This document shows, piece by piece, positions 1 to 7,501 of a stretch of DNA of 64,000 nt; the stretch's first letter is position 1, and the number at the start of each line of letters is the position of its first letter. The translations under genes and the position numbers were made by a program. The notes under the pieces were generated by a model. The model made no database searches. It worked only from the letters and a program-made list of their open reading frames with translations, and was not told where the DNA came from. Source of the stretch: Acidobacteriota bacterium (GTDB taxonomy: Bacteria > Acidobacteriota > Blastocatellia > Pyrinomonadales > Pyrinomonadaceae); the NCBI GenBank assembly GCA_020199835.1, contig JAIVJV010000002.1:1-64000 (forward strand), in the 5' to 3' direction.

Positions 1-2
1 GC

Positions 3-491
3 AGCGGAAAGTATGACAGCGCTCGTGAGGCGTTCAATCGAGCTTCGGAGGTGGCGGCAGCGGCTGGTGATTCTCATTTAGCTGCCGTGGCCCAACTCAG
101 GATTATAGAAGAGCTTGGAGGGGCGCTTTCCGGAGCTGAATTGCTGGCCTCATACCGCCGCGCAGATGATTATGTAGGTGACCGCGCAAGCCAATCAGAG
201 CACGAACGCCTGCGGCTCTGTGGTCACATGGTTTTGGACGAACTCGAGAAATTGAACAGCCTAGAAGAAGGACTGATCGGCGGAACTCTGGAGGACGAGG
301 TCAATCACTTTGAGGCTTGGTTCATTGCACGAGCACTGGAACGGCACAAGGGCAGCGTAACACCTGCGGCGCGCGAACTTGGACTCACGCATCAGGGACT
401 ATCGGATATAATCGACGGCCGACACCGCGAAACACTCGCAGGGGTACGACGACCAAAAAGAAATCGCCGCAAATCGATTATGACTCACTGA
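3..491 (+). CDS. C-terminal part of a TPR-like protein ending in a Fis-type HTH (5' end outside window)
   Basis: The reading frame is open back to the window edge, so this is the 3' portion of a longer gene. The first part reads as an amphipathic helical repeat (YDSAREAFNRASEVA, then alternating Ala/Leu-rich helices), typical of a TPR unit. The last ~55 residues contain a Fis/NtrC-type helix-turn-helix (AWFIARALERHKGSVTPAAR, then ELGLTHQGLSDII) followed by a basic tail. The family role would be DNA binding in a signalling or transcription-control protein with a helical sensor or interaction region. A GTG at position 51 could start a 146-residue protein, but the repeat continues upstream of it, so truncation by the window is the better reading. 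The neighbour is a sigma-factor-like gene in the same direction. No catalytic domain is visible in the part present, so the function is not assignable further. Confidence 0.6.
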   Translation, partial: SGKYDSAREAFNRASEVAAAAGDSHLAAVAQLRIIEELGGALSGAELLASYRRADDYVGDRASQSEHERLRLCGHMVLDELEKLNSLEEGLIGGTLEDEVNHFEAWFIARALERHKGSVTPAARELGLTHQGLSDIIDGRHRETLAGVRRPKRNRRKSIMTH

Positions 492-735
492 GGAGAGTAT
501 CGTTCGTGAGCGGATTGATTTGCCTTATGGAAAAATAAGTTTTTGAGATCTGGCCTCGAAAACACACAATACTATTAAGCGGGTCGTTCGGCGAGTTGGG
601 CGGAAAGTGAATCGTCGCGAGTGGGGATTGGCGTGATGGCGGTGGTTTGCTATCAGGTAATTCCCGAATTGTCTACATTGCTATTACTCTGTCGGGATCA
701 CCTTCACATCCTCCAGGGAACAAAAACAAAACTCA

Positions 736-1284
736 TTGTCAACAGAGAAAAAGACGCTTGTTGTGCGTCAACGCCAGGAGGCGTTCACGTTACGATACGA
801 CGCTCTCTATCGGTGGGCCTGTCGTTTGACGGAAGATCCGATAGAAGCTGAAGATCTGTTGCAGGATTGTTACGTAGCGTTTGTCAGCACTAACACGAAT
901 GCGTGCATTGAAAATCTGGACGGCTATTTACGCCGGATGCTTGCATATATGCTGCGAAGCAAGCGCACGAGGGAAGCTCGTTATACGGTTTCCGAACTGG
1001 ATGAGGCATACCATATCCAAGGTGGTACGAATGTGCTGGCCGAGATTGAAGAGCGTGAGCGTCAAGAGGACATCGCGCGTCAGCTCAAATTGATCTACAA
1101 CTTTGCTAAGCGTCGCAACACAGTGCTAGGCCGCACGAAAGCCGGCAAAATTTTCATTTTACGCTACTATGAAAATAAGAGCGGGAGCGAGGTAGCCAAT
1201 CTCACTGGCTCGACTCGTGGTGCAGTAGATCAGTTTGTGCTGATAGCACGCCGAGAAATCAAAAAACGATTCTGCTTAAAATAA
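736..1284 (+). CDS. ECF-like RNA polymerase sigma factor
   Basis: The 182-residue product has the two-domain layout of a group 4 sigma factor. Residues ~15-50 resemble region 2 (FTLRYDALYRWACRLTEDP, then EAEDLLQDCYVAFV; the DLLQD stretch matches the usual ED-V/LLQ-ETF pattern). Residues ~135-178 resemble region 4 (FILRYYENKSGSEVANLTG, then a recognition helix STRGAVDQFVLIARREIKK). It would direct RNA polymerase to alternative promoters in the cytoplasm. The only usable start in frame is TTG 736; a modest purine stretch (CAGGGA) lies ~16 nt upstream, so the start is uncertain. No anti-sigma factor is visible next to it. The promoter at 1913-1940 downstream looks like ordinary sigma70, so there is no evidence that this protein controls the peptide cluster. 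Confidence 0.75.
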   Translation: MSTEKKTLVVRQRQEAFTLRYDALYRWACRLTEDPIEAEDLLQDCYVAFVSTNTNACIENLDGYLRRMLAYMLRSKRTREARYTVSELDEAYHIQGGTNVLAEIEERERQEDIARQLKLIYNFAKRRNTVLGRTKAGKIFILRYYENKSGSEVANLTGSTRGAVDQFVLIARREIKKRFCLK

Positions 1285-2176
1285 GCGGTCGCTCGCAACA
1301 ACAAACCAAAGGCCGAACCAAAAACTGCGGTGGCCCTCCAGCCCAGCAACAAAACGCAGGGTATCTCACTTCTTCGTTAAAGTCCTCAAGAACTTCTTAG
1401 AGAATTCTCAAAGTCTTTATCAACCCAGCCGAGCGGCGCATAGTTCAGGGGTCTGTGCATATCGACTTCCAATGGTTCGTCCAACTTGCCGCGGTATTCG
1501 GCATCGGAAAGAAACCCTCTTATTTTCGATGCAACCGAGACAAGTCGCGGAGTGTAGTTTCATGCCTTCTGTTTCAAGTTCGTGTACAGATGCTTGAAGG
1601 TGGTCCGGAATTGTTTCTTGATTTCCTCAATTACATGTAATCGCGTTTAGCTGCTCTGAAGCTTTGGAATTGCGAATGATCTTTTTAATGCACCGGCGTA
1701 CTTGGCGGGATTCATTTCTAGCTGGAGCATCACACATCATTAGCGCGCTCCAGAAACTGTAGCAGAAAATATTCATGTGAGAGTGCGGAGTTTTGAAGTC
1801 ACGATGTAACGCCAATCTTTGTCATAAAGCGCAAAGGACTGTCGTCTACTGCTGCCTTTTGCCACAGTCCGCCAATATTTTTCCTACGCGCTGAGGCTTT
1901 CTGAAATTTAACTTGACAGACATCCAAACCTGAATATGATGTGGCTTTCCGAGTGGCCATCCCTCCCTGAGCCACATTTCAAAAGATAATTCGGCGTCTT
2001 CGAGGTTGAGATGTTAAAGGATTTACCGCGCGCTCGCAGTAGCGAGTGCCGAATTCACCTTAGCAGCGTTCATCCGTTCTCGAGACGTTCTGAGTTGGGA
2101 TCGTATTAAGTAAAGTTGCCGGTTTTCGCCACTCCCCCACCCAACGCATGGCGTTTAACCCAAAGGAGCTAACCTC
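1285..2176. other. long intergenic region with one recognisable promoter
   Basis: About 890 bases separate the sigma-factor gene from the next gene. Short ORFs on both strands near 1455-1815 have no ribosome-binding site, no recognisable motif and poor amino-acid composition, so none is called. The only clear element is the sigma70-type promoter at 1913-1940 with its long leader. The stretch may hold decayed sequence or an unrecognised RNA, but nothing else is supported. Confidence 0.5.
1913..1940 (+). promoter_or_regulatory. sigma70-type promoter for the redoxin/peptide cluster
   Basis: TTGACA at 1913-1918, a 16-bp spacer and TATGAT at 1935-1940 give a near-consensus -35/-10 pair. Transcription would start near 1947 and leave a ~230-nt leader before the ATG at 2177. 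Just after the -10, GTGGCT (1941-1946) can pair with AGCCAC (1970-1975), so part of the transcript 5' end could fold. No known riboswitch class is recognised in the leader. Confidence 0.6.
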
Positions 2177-4108
2177 ATGCGAAAGCCTCGCTCCACCATT
2201 GCTACAGTGATCGCTGTTGGCTTCTTTCTTGCAATAAATCTGATCGCTTTTAATTGGACGTCGAAGTTCTTCCGCGAACAGCTAGGTACAGCATTTGTTC
2301 GATATGGGGATCAGATGCCAAAACTCGAGGGTCCTGGTTATTTCGGCGGGAAGATACTTAGAGTTGAACAATCCAAAGCCAACCTGATCATTTACCTGTC
2401 TCAAGTCGACCTCAAAGGTCAATCCATCTCGTTGCTGAAGTTTTGTGAGACTCTAAGAAAAAGAGGAAAGTTTCAAACCACCCTCATTACTTCGAGCCTG
2501 CTGCCCGAGGTGGTCCAGTTGCTTGAAGATAAAATGATCGGCTACACAATTGTCAATGACGCCGACGAAGAGCTTGGCAGGCGCCTCGGCCTTAAGTCAG
2601 GAGAGAGCGGGACCTTCTACTTTGACAACAAGGGAACCTGTAGATTTTCAAGCAGACAGCAACCTGACCCGGAAGACTTAGAGAAGTTAATAGCTTCACA
2701 GGGTGTCGAAGCGAACAGCGCATCTGCTGAGGCCGAGTTTGGTCGGGGGAAAACGCTGCCTTCCTGGTCGGTTGTTGAGGCGCACAGTCTGCAGCGGGTG
2801 AGAACGACTGAACTGTCCGCAAAGACTGAGGAACCTTGGGTGTTTTTTCTGGCCGACTGTTTTTCGTGTGGCCCACCAAACCCTGACGCTTACCTGAAAG
2901 ACTTCACAGACTGGCGAAAGTTGGCCAAGAACATAAACACGACTCCTATCGTCGTGTTTGACTCGGCGTTTCTGCGTCGTCAGGTCGTCGCGGCGTGGGA
3001 GCGTTTCGGGATGAAGTCACCGGTCTATGTGTCGGAGGAAGATCTCAGGCCACTCTCTAAGTTCGCTCTCTCAAGAGGCTTGCAAGCTACCCAGCCGCTA
3101 ATTGTACGTACGGATCCATCTCGTGTGGTGACGAATATTAGCGTGTTAAAGAAAGGTGGAGATTCGCAATCTCCTGCGCCTTCGAGCGGACCCGCACAAT
3201 CTTCGCGGGGTGGAAACCCGGCTTATCTCAGAACCTTTCAAGATCTGGGATTGGACGTTTATGACGTCGATTCACATAACGGTTTTTATTATGTTTCAGA
3301 ACGCCGCCAGCATTCGGTGATTGTTTTAAACGAGCGTTTTGAAATTCAGAAAGAGATCGGGGGGATTGGGTCGGCACCTGGTCGGCTCTTCAGGCCCGGA
3401 GCCATCGACGTATCAGAGGATGGAATTATTTATGTTCAGGATGGTGGAAACGAACGAATCCAGAGCTTCAGCATAGACGGTACGCACCTGGCTACCTTTG
3501 GTACCGAACAATACATGGGTTTTGCGGCTGGAACCGAAGGCGAGATTTACCTAGGCCAACCACAGAAAGGGGCGCTCATCTCGGCTTACTCCAGGGAGGG
3601 AAAGCTCCTTCGTTCCTTCGGCACGCTGAAACTCTACTCGGATTTACATGGTGAGGAATTCAAGGATCAAAATGAAAGGTTTTCTAACGGAATTAACCGA
3701 GTCAGACTCTCAGTAGATAAGGACAAAAACATCCTCGTCAGTTTCATGTTGATTCCTCTTATCCAAAAGTACACACGTAATGGTCAGCTCATTTTTGAGC
3801 AGCGCTTGGAAGGTCCAGGGATTGACGCACTAACGCAATCGTCAGGCGGACGGCTGACTATGTCAATGGACGGATTCGCGGAAGAGGTTATTGCCCTTGA
3901 GGCAGTTCCGCTCCCAAACGGTGAGATCGGAGTCGTACTCACGGATCGTTCGATCTATATTGCCGATCAAAGTGGCAAGAGATTGCGCGTTCTTCATCCG
4001 CATGTGGAAACCAATTTCACGCCGGAAATGACCGGGATTACACCTGCTGGCGAGATTATGGTGATCGCGCTAAGCCCGCGCAATTGCTATCGCCTCGCGA
4101 CGAACTGA
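2177..4108 (+). CDS. membrane-anchored thioredoxin-fold / NHL beta-propeller protein
   Basis: The start ATG has AAGGAG 9-10 nt upstream. Residues 1-30 form a single N-terminal membrane anchor (ATVIAVGFFLAINLIAF), so the bulk is probably periplasmic. Residues ~65-180 look like a redoxin/thioredoxin fold without paired cysteines. Residues ~220-310 look like a second thioredoxin-like unit with C228-F-S-C231, the CxxC layout of thiol-disulfide oxidoreductases. Residues ~345-640 are NHL-type propeller blades (LFRPGAIDVSEDGIIYVQDG, GNERIQSFSIDGTHLATFG). The activity is inferred as thiol redox chemistry or disulfide handling outside the cytoplasm, with the propeller as a binding platform. It heads a co-directional set with a helical secreted protein and four Cys-rich peptides, which are plausible clients. 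The domain calls are fold-level readings, and the CxxC might be structural. Confidence 0.65.
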   Translation: MRKPRSTIATVIAVGFFLAINLIAFNWTSKFFREQLGTAFVRYGDQMPKLEGPGYFGGKILRVEQSKANLIIYLSQVDLKGQSISLLKFCETLRKRGKFQTTLITSSLLPEVVQLLEDKMIGYTIVNDADEELGRRLGLKSGESGTFYFDNKGTCRFSSRQQPDPEDLEKLIASQGVEANSASAEAEFGRGKTLPSWSVVEAHSLQRVRTTELSAKTEEPWVFFLADCFSCGPPNPDAYLKDFTDWRKLAKNINTTPIVVFDSAFLRRQVVAAWERFGMKSPVYVSEEDLRPLSKFALSRGLQATQPLIVRTDPSRVVTNISVLKKGGDSQSPAPSSGPAQSSRGGNPAYLRTFQDLGLDVYDVDSHNGFYYVSERRQHSVIVLNERFEIQKEIGGIGSAPGRLFRPGAIDVSEDGIIYVQDGGNERIQSFSIDGTHLATFGTEQYMGFAAGTEGEIYLGQPQKGALISAYSREGKLLRSFGTLKLYSDLHGEEFKDQNERFSNGINRVRLSVDKDKNILVSFMLIPLIQKYTRNGQLIFEQRLEGPGIDALTQSSGGRLTMSMDGFAEEVIALEAVPLPNGEIGVVLTDRSIYIADQSGKRLRVLHPHVETNFTPEMTGITPAGEIMVIALSPRNCYRLATN

Positions 4109-4143
4109 CAAACAGGTGTAAGGACCTTAATGAAGGGAGAGTT

Positions 4144-6042
4144 ATGCCGTCGAAAATGTTCGAGACCATGCTGATACTTACGATGGGAGCGGCACTCGCG
4201 TGTCAACTCGCTGTGGCCCAGGTTCCTCAACGAACGACTCCGCGCAAGGGGCTGGATCGGAAAGATGCGCTTAAGCAAGAGAGTGCACTGCAGACGCTAC
4301 TCTATCTCAGAAGTAGCGCTCTCGGTATCGACAACGCGCCTGATCGAGTACGAGTCTTGGTGGAAGTGGCAGATGCATTGTGGCTGGTAGATCGTGAGCA
4401 AGCGCGAGAAACCTTCAAGCAGAGTTTCGCGTTGGCGATGGAAGTCGATAAAAGCAAGTCACCTACTCAAAGCGGTTCTCGTCCAACAAGGGCGCTGCAA
4501 CAGTCCGTTGTAACGAGAATAGCGCGGCGTGATCCACGACTCGCGCTCAGTCTCTCGCAAAGTGCTGCTGAACTTTCGGCGTCAACACGTGATGCCTTTG
4601 GTGAGTTATACGGTGTCGATGGCGCACCGAGCGAGATGTTAGTGAATGCTGCTCGAGAAGCACTTTCTTCAAATAGAAATCAAGCTTTGGAAATGGCCAA
4701 GCTCGCGTCAAGGGACGGCCTTTCGCAGCAGATGCGACTCTTCTTGCTGAGCCTGCGTGCCAAAGATCAAGCCGCCGCCGATTCCTTATTCACATCAACC
4801 TTGCAGAGCGCTGTCGCACGCCGGCCAAAGCAATTGGTTGAAGCGCTTTTCCTTTGGGATTATGCATTTCAACACAAAGTAATTTACTTAGGGCCAGTAG
4901 CCTGGTTTCGCGAAGCTCCAATCGAATATCCGGTGCCCGCAACCCTGAAACAGACTGCGTTGAGATTTGCGATCAACGCTGCACTTGAGAACACGCAGCA
5001 AACTTACCTTTCTTCAACCGCAGAGACTGAGAAACCACTCGCCCTTGAGCGCTATGCCTTGGTCCACTCCCTGGTCTCACAGATCCTTCCCGATGTCGAA
5101 GCGCTGATGCCTTCAGCCGCTCCCGCGCTGCTTGCTGCGCTTAATAGATTGGACCACGAATTGAAAGGACAAGGGCGCACGCCACCGGGACCTCCTGAGC
5201 CGTTGCCGCAAGCACCGGCTGCGCAGGGCAACATCGACAAGCTGCTGGAACGAGCGAGAAAGGCTCCAACGATCGAGGCCCAGGATGGCTTTTATGCCAA
5301 AGCCGCTTTGCGTTTGTATTTGATCCAGGAATACGAACGTGCAGTCGAGGTCGCAGGTAGCATCAGTGATAAGACCCTTCAGCAGAAGGTGATGGATCCT
5401 ATCCGGTTCGATTGGGCTGGAGATTTAATTGAACGGAACAAATTAGACGTCGCCGTACAGGTTATTCAGGCAGTCGGTAGCCTCGAACCGCGCGTCGTGC
5501 TGCTGGCGAAACTCGCAGACGCCTACATCACGAACAAGAATCCATCTGACGGCCTGGTGATTTTGAGAGAGGCTGAGGTGGCGATCGGGAAAGCAAAGCG
5601 ATCACCACATCTAGCGTCAGTCATACTCGCGATTGGCGAAGCCTATCTGAAGCTAAATGACCGCAATCAGGCGCAGGCAGCCGTCACACTTGCCATCGAG
5701 TTGATCAACCTAAGCGTGGACGGCCAGGAGTGGGACTTCTTAGGTGGGTCTAGTCACGCTGTCGGGCAACTCTCCATACAAGATATTCAATGGACAAATC
5801 GAAAAGATGGCGGACTTGATTCAGTAACAGTTGTTTACCCGCGTCTTGCGGGCCTGCTTGATGTGTTGCGAAAGGCCTCTGAAGTCGACTTTGAGGAAGC
5901 GCTAATGCTTGCGCGTGAACTAAAACCAAAAGGCTTGAACTTCGCGGTCCAGGCTGCATTGTGTCGACAAACTATTGAGCGCATCCAGCGCAACAACAAA
6001 CCCGCTACGCAGGAAGCGGTCTCCAATAAGGGCTCGGGGTAG
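4144..6042 (+). CDS. secreted helical-repeat protein of unknown function
   Basis: ATG 4144 is chosen over an upstream in-frame start because GAAGGGAG precedes it and the product then opens with a clean Sec signal peptide (MLILTMGAALACQLAVAQ, cleavage probably after AVAQ). The mature ~610 residues are mostly alternating amphipathic helices: a block rich in arginine/alanine pairs near residues 50-260, a Pro-rich break near 375 (PPGPPEPLPQAP), and a TPR/HEAT-like block at ~390-560 (AVQVIQAVG, LVILREAEVAIGKAK). No catalytic motif is recognised. It lies 35 bp after the redoxin/NHL gene and 106 bp before the peptide array, so it is probably in the same transcript. A scaffold or chaperone role for the neighbouring secreted peptides is possible but unproven. 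Confidence 0.6.
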   Translation: MPSKMFETMLILTMGAALACQLAVAQVPQRTTPRKGLDRKDALKQESALQTLLYLRSSALGIDNAPDRVRVLVEVADALWLVDREQARETFKQSFALAMEVDKSKSPTQSGSRPTRALQQSVVTRIARRDPRLALSLSQSAAELSASTRDAFGELYGVDGAPSEMLVNAAREALSSNRNQALEMAKLASRDGLSQQMRLFLLSLRAKDQAAADSLFTSTLQSAVARRPKQLVEALFLWDYAFQHKVIYLGPVAWFREAPIEYPVPATLKQTALRFAINAALENTQQTYLSSTAETEKPLALERYALVHSLVSQILPDVEALMPSAAPALLAALNRLDHELKGQGRTPPGPPEPLPQAPAAQGNIDKLLERARKAPTIEAQDGFYAKAALRLYLIQEYERAVEVAGSISDKTLQQKVMDPIRFDWAGDLIERNKLDVAVQVIQAVGSLEPRVVLLAKLADAYITNKNPSDGLVILREAEVAIGKAKRSPHLASVILAIGEAYLKLNDRNQAQAAVTLAIELINLSVDGQEWDFLGGSSHAVGQLSIQDIQWTNRKDGGLDSVTVVYPRLAGLLDVLRKASEVDFEEALMLARELKPKGLNFAVQAALCRQTIERIQRNNKPATQEAVSNKGSG

Positions 6043-6148
6043 TGTTTTGGGGTCGTGAACCGCTGAATAGAAAACTCAAGCAGGGGATGTCGAAGATTCC
6101 TTGAGGGTGAACATTAACCGAAACGGCAGTCGCCGTAAGGAGGAAAAA

Positions 6149-6385
6149 ATGAACAAGTTAGTACTCACCATCGCGCTTTTTGTTACAGCAGTTAACTTGG
6201 CAATTGGCGTGAGTTACGCAGCCACTTGCCAGAGTACGAAGGGGGCAAGGGCCTGTGGAACCACCTGCGTTGCCACCGCAGCAGGAGCTTGTGAGTGTAC
6301 CGGATCATGCACAAAAGAGGAGAGGGATTGGGTCGGCGGCGGTGGGGGCAACGTCGCTGAAATTGAGGAGGGCGGCGTGTACTGA
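6149..6385 (+). CDS. secreted six-cysteine peptide, paralogue 1
   Basis: ATG 6149 follows TAAGGAGG, a strong ribosome-binding site; the longer upstream start is rejected because it would put non-leader residues ahead of the signal peptide. The 78-residue product has a Sec signal peptide ending near VSYA, then cysteines spaced C-x8-C-x3-C-x7-C-x-C-x3-C. A conserved CTKEERDWV block follows, then a GGGGG linker and an acidic tail (AEIEE). It is the first of four tandem paralogues. Six cysteines suggest three disulfides or a bound metal; which one cannot be told from sequence. No RiPP-type modification enzyme is seen nearby. The family is not one I recognise. Confidence 0.8.
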   Translation: MNKLVLTIALFVTAVNLAIGVSYAATCQSTKGARACGTTCVATAAGACECTGSCTKEERDWVGGGGGNVAEIEEGGVY

Positions 6386-6486
6386 AATCGCAATAGATTC
6401 CTCATGCTTGAAGCCTGCATGCCTTGCAGCCAAAACGAATATGGAATGTCAGACTATCGGCGCTTGACGCCGGGAAGGAGATTGGA

Positions 6487-6726
6487 ATGCGAAGAAAAAC
6501 TTTCATTGTTCTTGCTCTAGTGTTGAGCGCCGGCAATCTGGCTGTCGGCGTCACATATGCAGCCACTTGTCGAAGTTCTAGTGGGGCGAGAGCTTGCGGC
6601 GAAATCTGCTCGTCCACGACGACTGGGAATTGCGCCTGCTCTGGATCGTGTACTAAGGAGGAGAGAGATTGGGTAGCGGGCGGTGGCGGTCAGTTTGCGG
6701 AAATCGAGGAAACTAACATTAACTGA
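6487..6726 (+). CDS. secreted six-cysteine peptide, paralogue 2
   Basis: ATG 6487 sits behind GGAAGGAG. The product is 79 residues: a basic start (MRRK), a hydrophobic core with the NLAVGV element shared by the paralogues, a signal-peptidase-like site at TYA, then the same cysteine spacing C-x8-C-x3-C-x7-C-x-C-x3-C. CTKEERDWV, a GGGG linker and an acidic AEIEE tail follow. It is closest to paralogue 1 in the GARACG and CTKEERDWV segments but differs in the loop between Cys3 and Cys4 (SSTTTGN). Such a pattern, with the frame conserved and the loops variable, is typical of secreted disulfide peptides. Confidence 0.8.
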   Translation: MRRKTFIVLALVLSAGNLAVGVTYAATCRSSSGARACGEICSSTTTGNCACSGSCTKEERDWVAGGGGQFAEIEETNIN

Positions 6727-6744
6727 GGTTTGCAGGAGGATATT

Positions 6745-6984
6745 ATGGCGCGAAAAATACTTCTCGCTGTTGCGTTAATTGTAACCGCCTGTAATTTGAC
6801 TGTTGGCATCGGATACTCCGCGGTGTGCATAAGTTCAGGTGGTGCGAGAGCCTGTGGTCAGTCGTGCGCCACGCTTTCAGATGGAAGTTGCGGTTGCCAA
6901 GGTTCCTGTACTAAGGAAGAGAGAGAGTGGGTCGGTGGCGCCAAGGGGACAGAAGCTGAACTCGAAGAAAGTGGCGTCTACTAA
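6745..6984 (+). CDS. secreted six-cysteine peptide, paralogue 3
   Basis: ATG 6745 is preceded by CAGGAGG and lies only 18 nt after the stop of paralogue 2. The 79-residue product keeps the signal peptide with the NLTVGI element and all six mature cysteines in the same spacing. It is the most divergent: an extra Cys lies inside the signal peptide (TACNL), the usual ATC becomes AVC, ERDWV is ERE-WV, and the glycine linker is GGAKG. The acidic tail is AELEE. Divergence at these points with an unchanged cysteine frame suggests selection on the disulfide or metal-binding fold. Confidence 0.78.
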   Translation: MARKILLAVALIVTACNLTVGIGYSAVCISSGGARACGQSCATLSDGSCGCQGSCTKEEREWVGGAKGTEAELEESGVY

Positions 6985-7197
6985 CGTATTGCGACCGGAC
7001 TGGAGCAATCAGGTTCGCGATCTTGAAGATAACTCGCTGGTGGGCCCACCCGCTCGGCAATCTCACGTTCACTACTTCTGGTAGTTGTGCGCTACCAAGT
7101 TGTGCTCTAACTTTGGTGCTGCTATTGATGTTGACCGCCCAACTTGCCGGCAATTTAATTCAACGCCGGTAGTGCGGCAACTTAGGGAGATCAAACG

Positions 7198-7431
7198 ATG
7201 AAGAAAACAATACTCACTTTAGCACTCCTGATAACCGGTTCTAATCTGGCATTAGGTGTCGTTTACGCAGCTACCTGCACGGGCCCGGGCGGGTCAAGAC
7301 TTTGTGGGGAGACCTGCAGCAAAGGATCGGATGGTCAATGCGTTTGCCAAGGCAGCTGCACCAAAGCAGAGAGGGACTGGGTGGCGGGCGGCGGGCAATT
7401 CGCGGAAATTGAAGAGGCTGCCGTCAATTAA
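7198..7431 (+). CDS. secreted six-cysteine peptide, paralogue 4
   Basis: ATG 7198 has GGGAGA 7-8 nt upstream. The product is 77 residues: signal peptide (NLALGVVYA), then C-x8-C-x3-C-x7-C-x-C-x3-C with loops TGPGGSRL and SKGSDGQ, CTKAERDWV, GGG linker and acidic AEIEE. It is separated from paralogue 3 by 213 bp that carry two perfect palindromes (7039-7050 and 7144-7153), so it may have its own expression control. It ends 70 bp before the convergent 3' end of the pilus operon. Confidence 0.8.
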   Translation: MKKTILTLALLITGSNLALGVVYAATCTGPGGSRLCGETCSKGSDGQCVCQGSCTKAERDWVAGGGQFAEIEEAAVN

Positions 7432-7501
7432 GCAGGACGGAAAAAGCTATCCACTTTTCTGTGGCGGATGGTCACAACGCCTTCGTGCCGACCGGCTGTC
7501 C

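Larger units (their letters stand above)
6149..7431 (+). repeat. tandem array of four paralogous peptide genes
   Basis: Four small genes in one direction encode products of 77-79 residues with superimposable signal peptides, cysteine spacing and C-terminal GGG/acidic tails. Their DNA has drifted while the protein frame is kept, so this is an old duplication series under selection and not a recent tandem repeat. Confidence 0.8.

Noticed and set aside
1455-1815. Short ORFs on both strands in the gap before the redoxin/NHL gene
   Set aside because: No ribosome-binding sites, no recognisable motifs and they partly overlap each other; they look like chance frames in intergenic DNA.
6149-7431. RiPP precursor array in the strict sense
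   Set aside because: The leaders are Sec signal peptides and no lanthipeptide, radical SAM, YcaO or peptidase-transporter gene is adjacent, so post-translational modification beyond disulfides is not supported.
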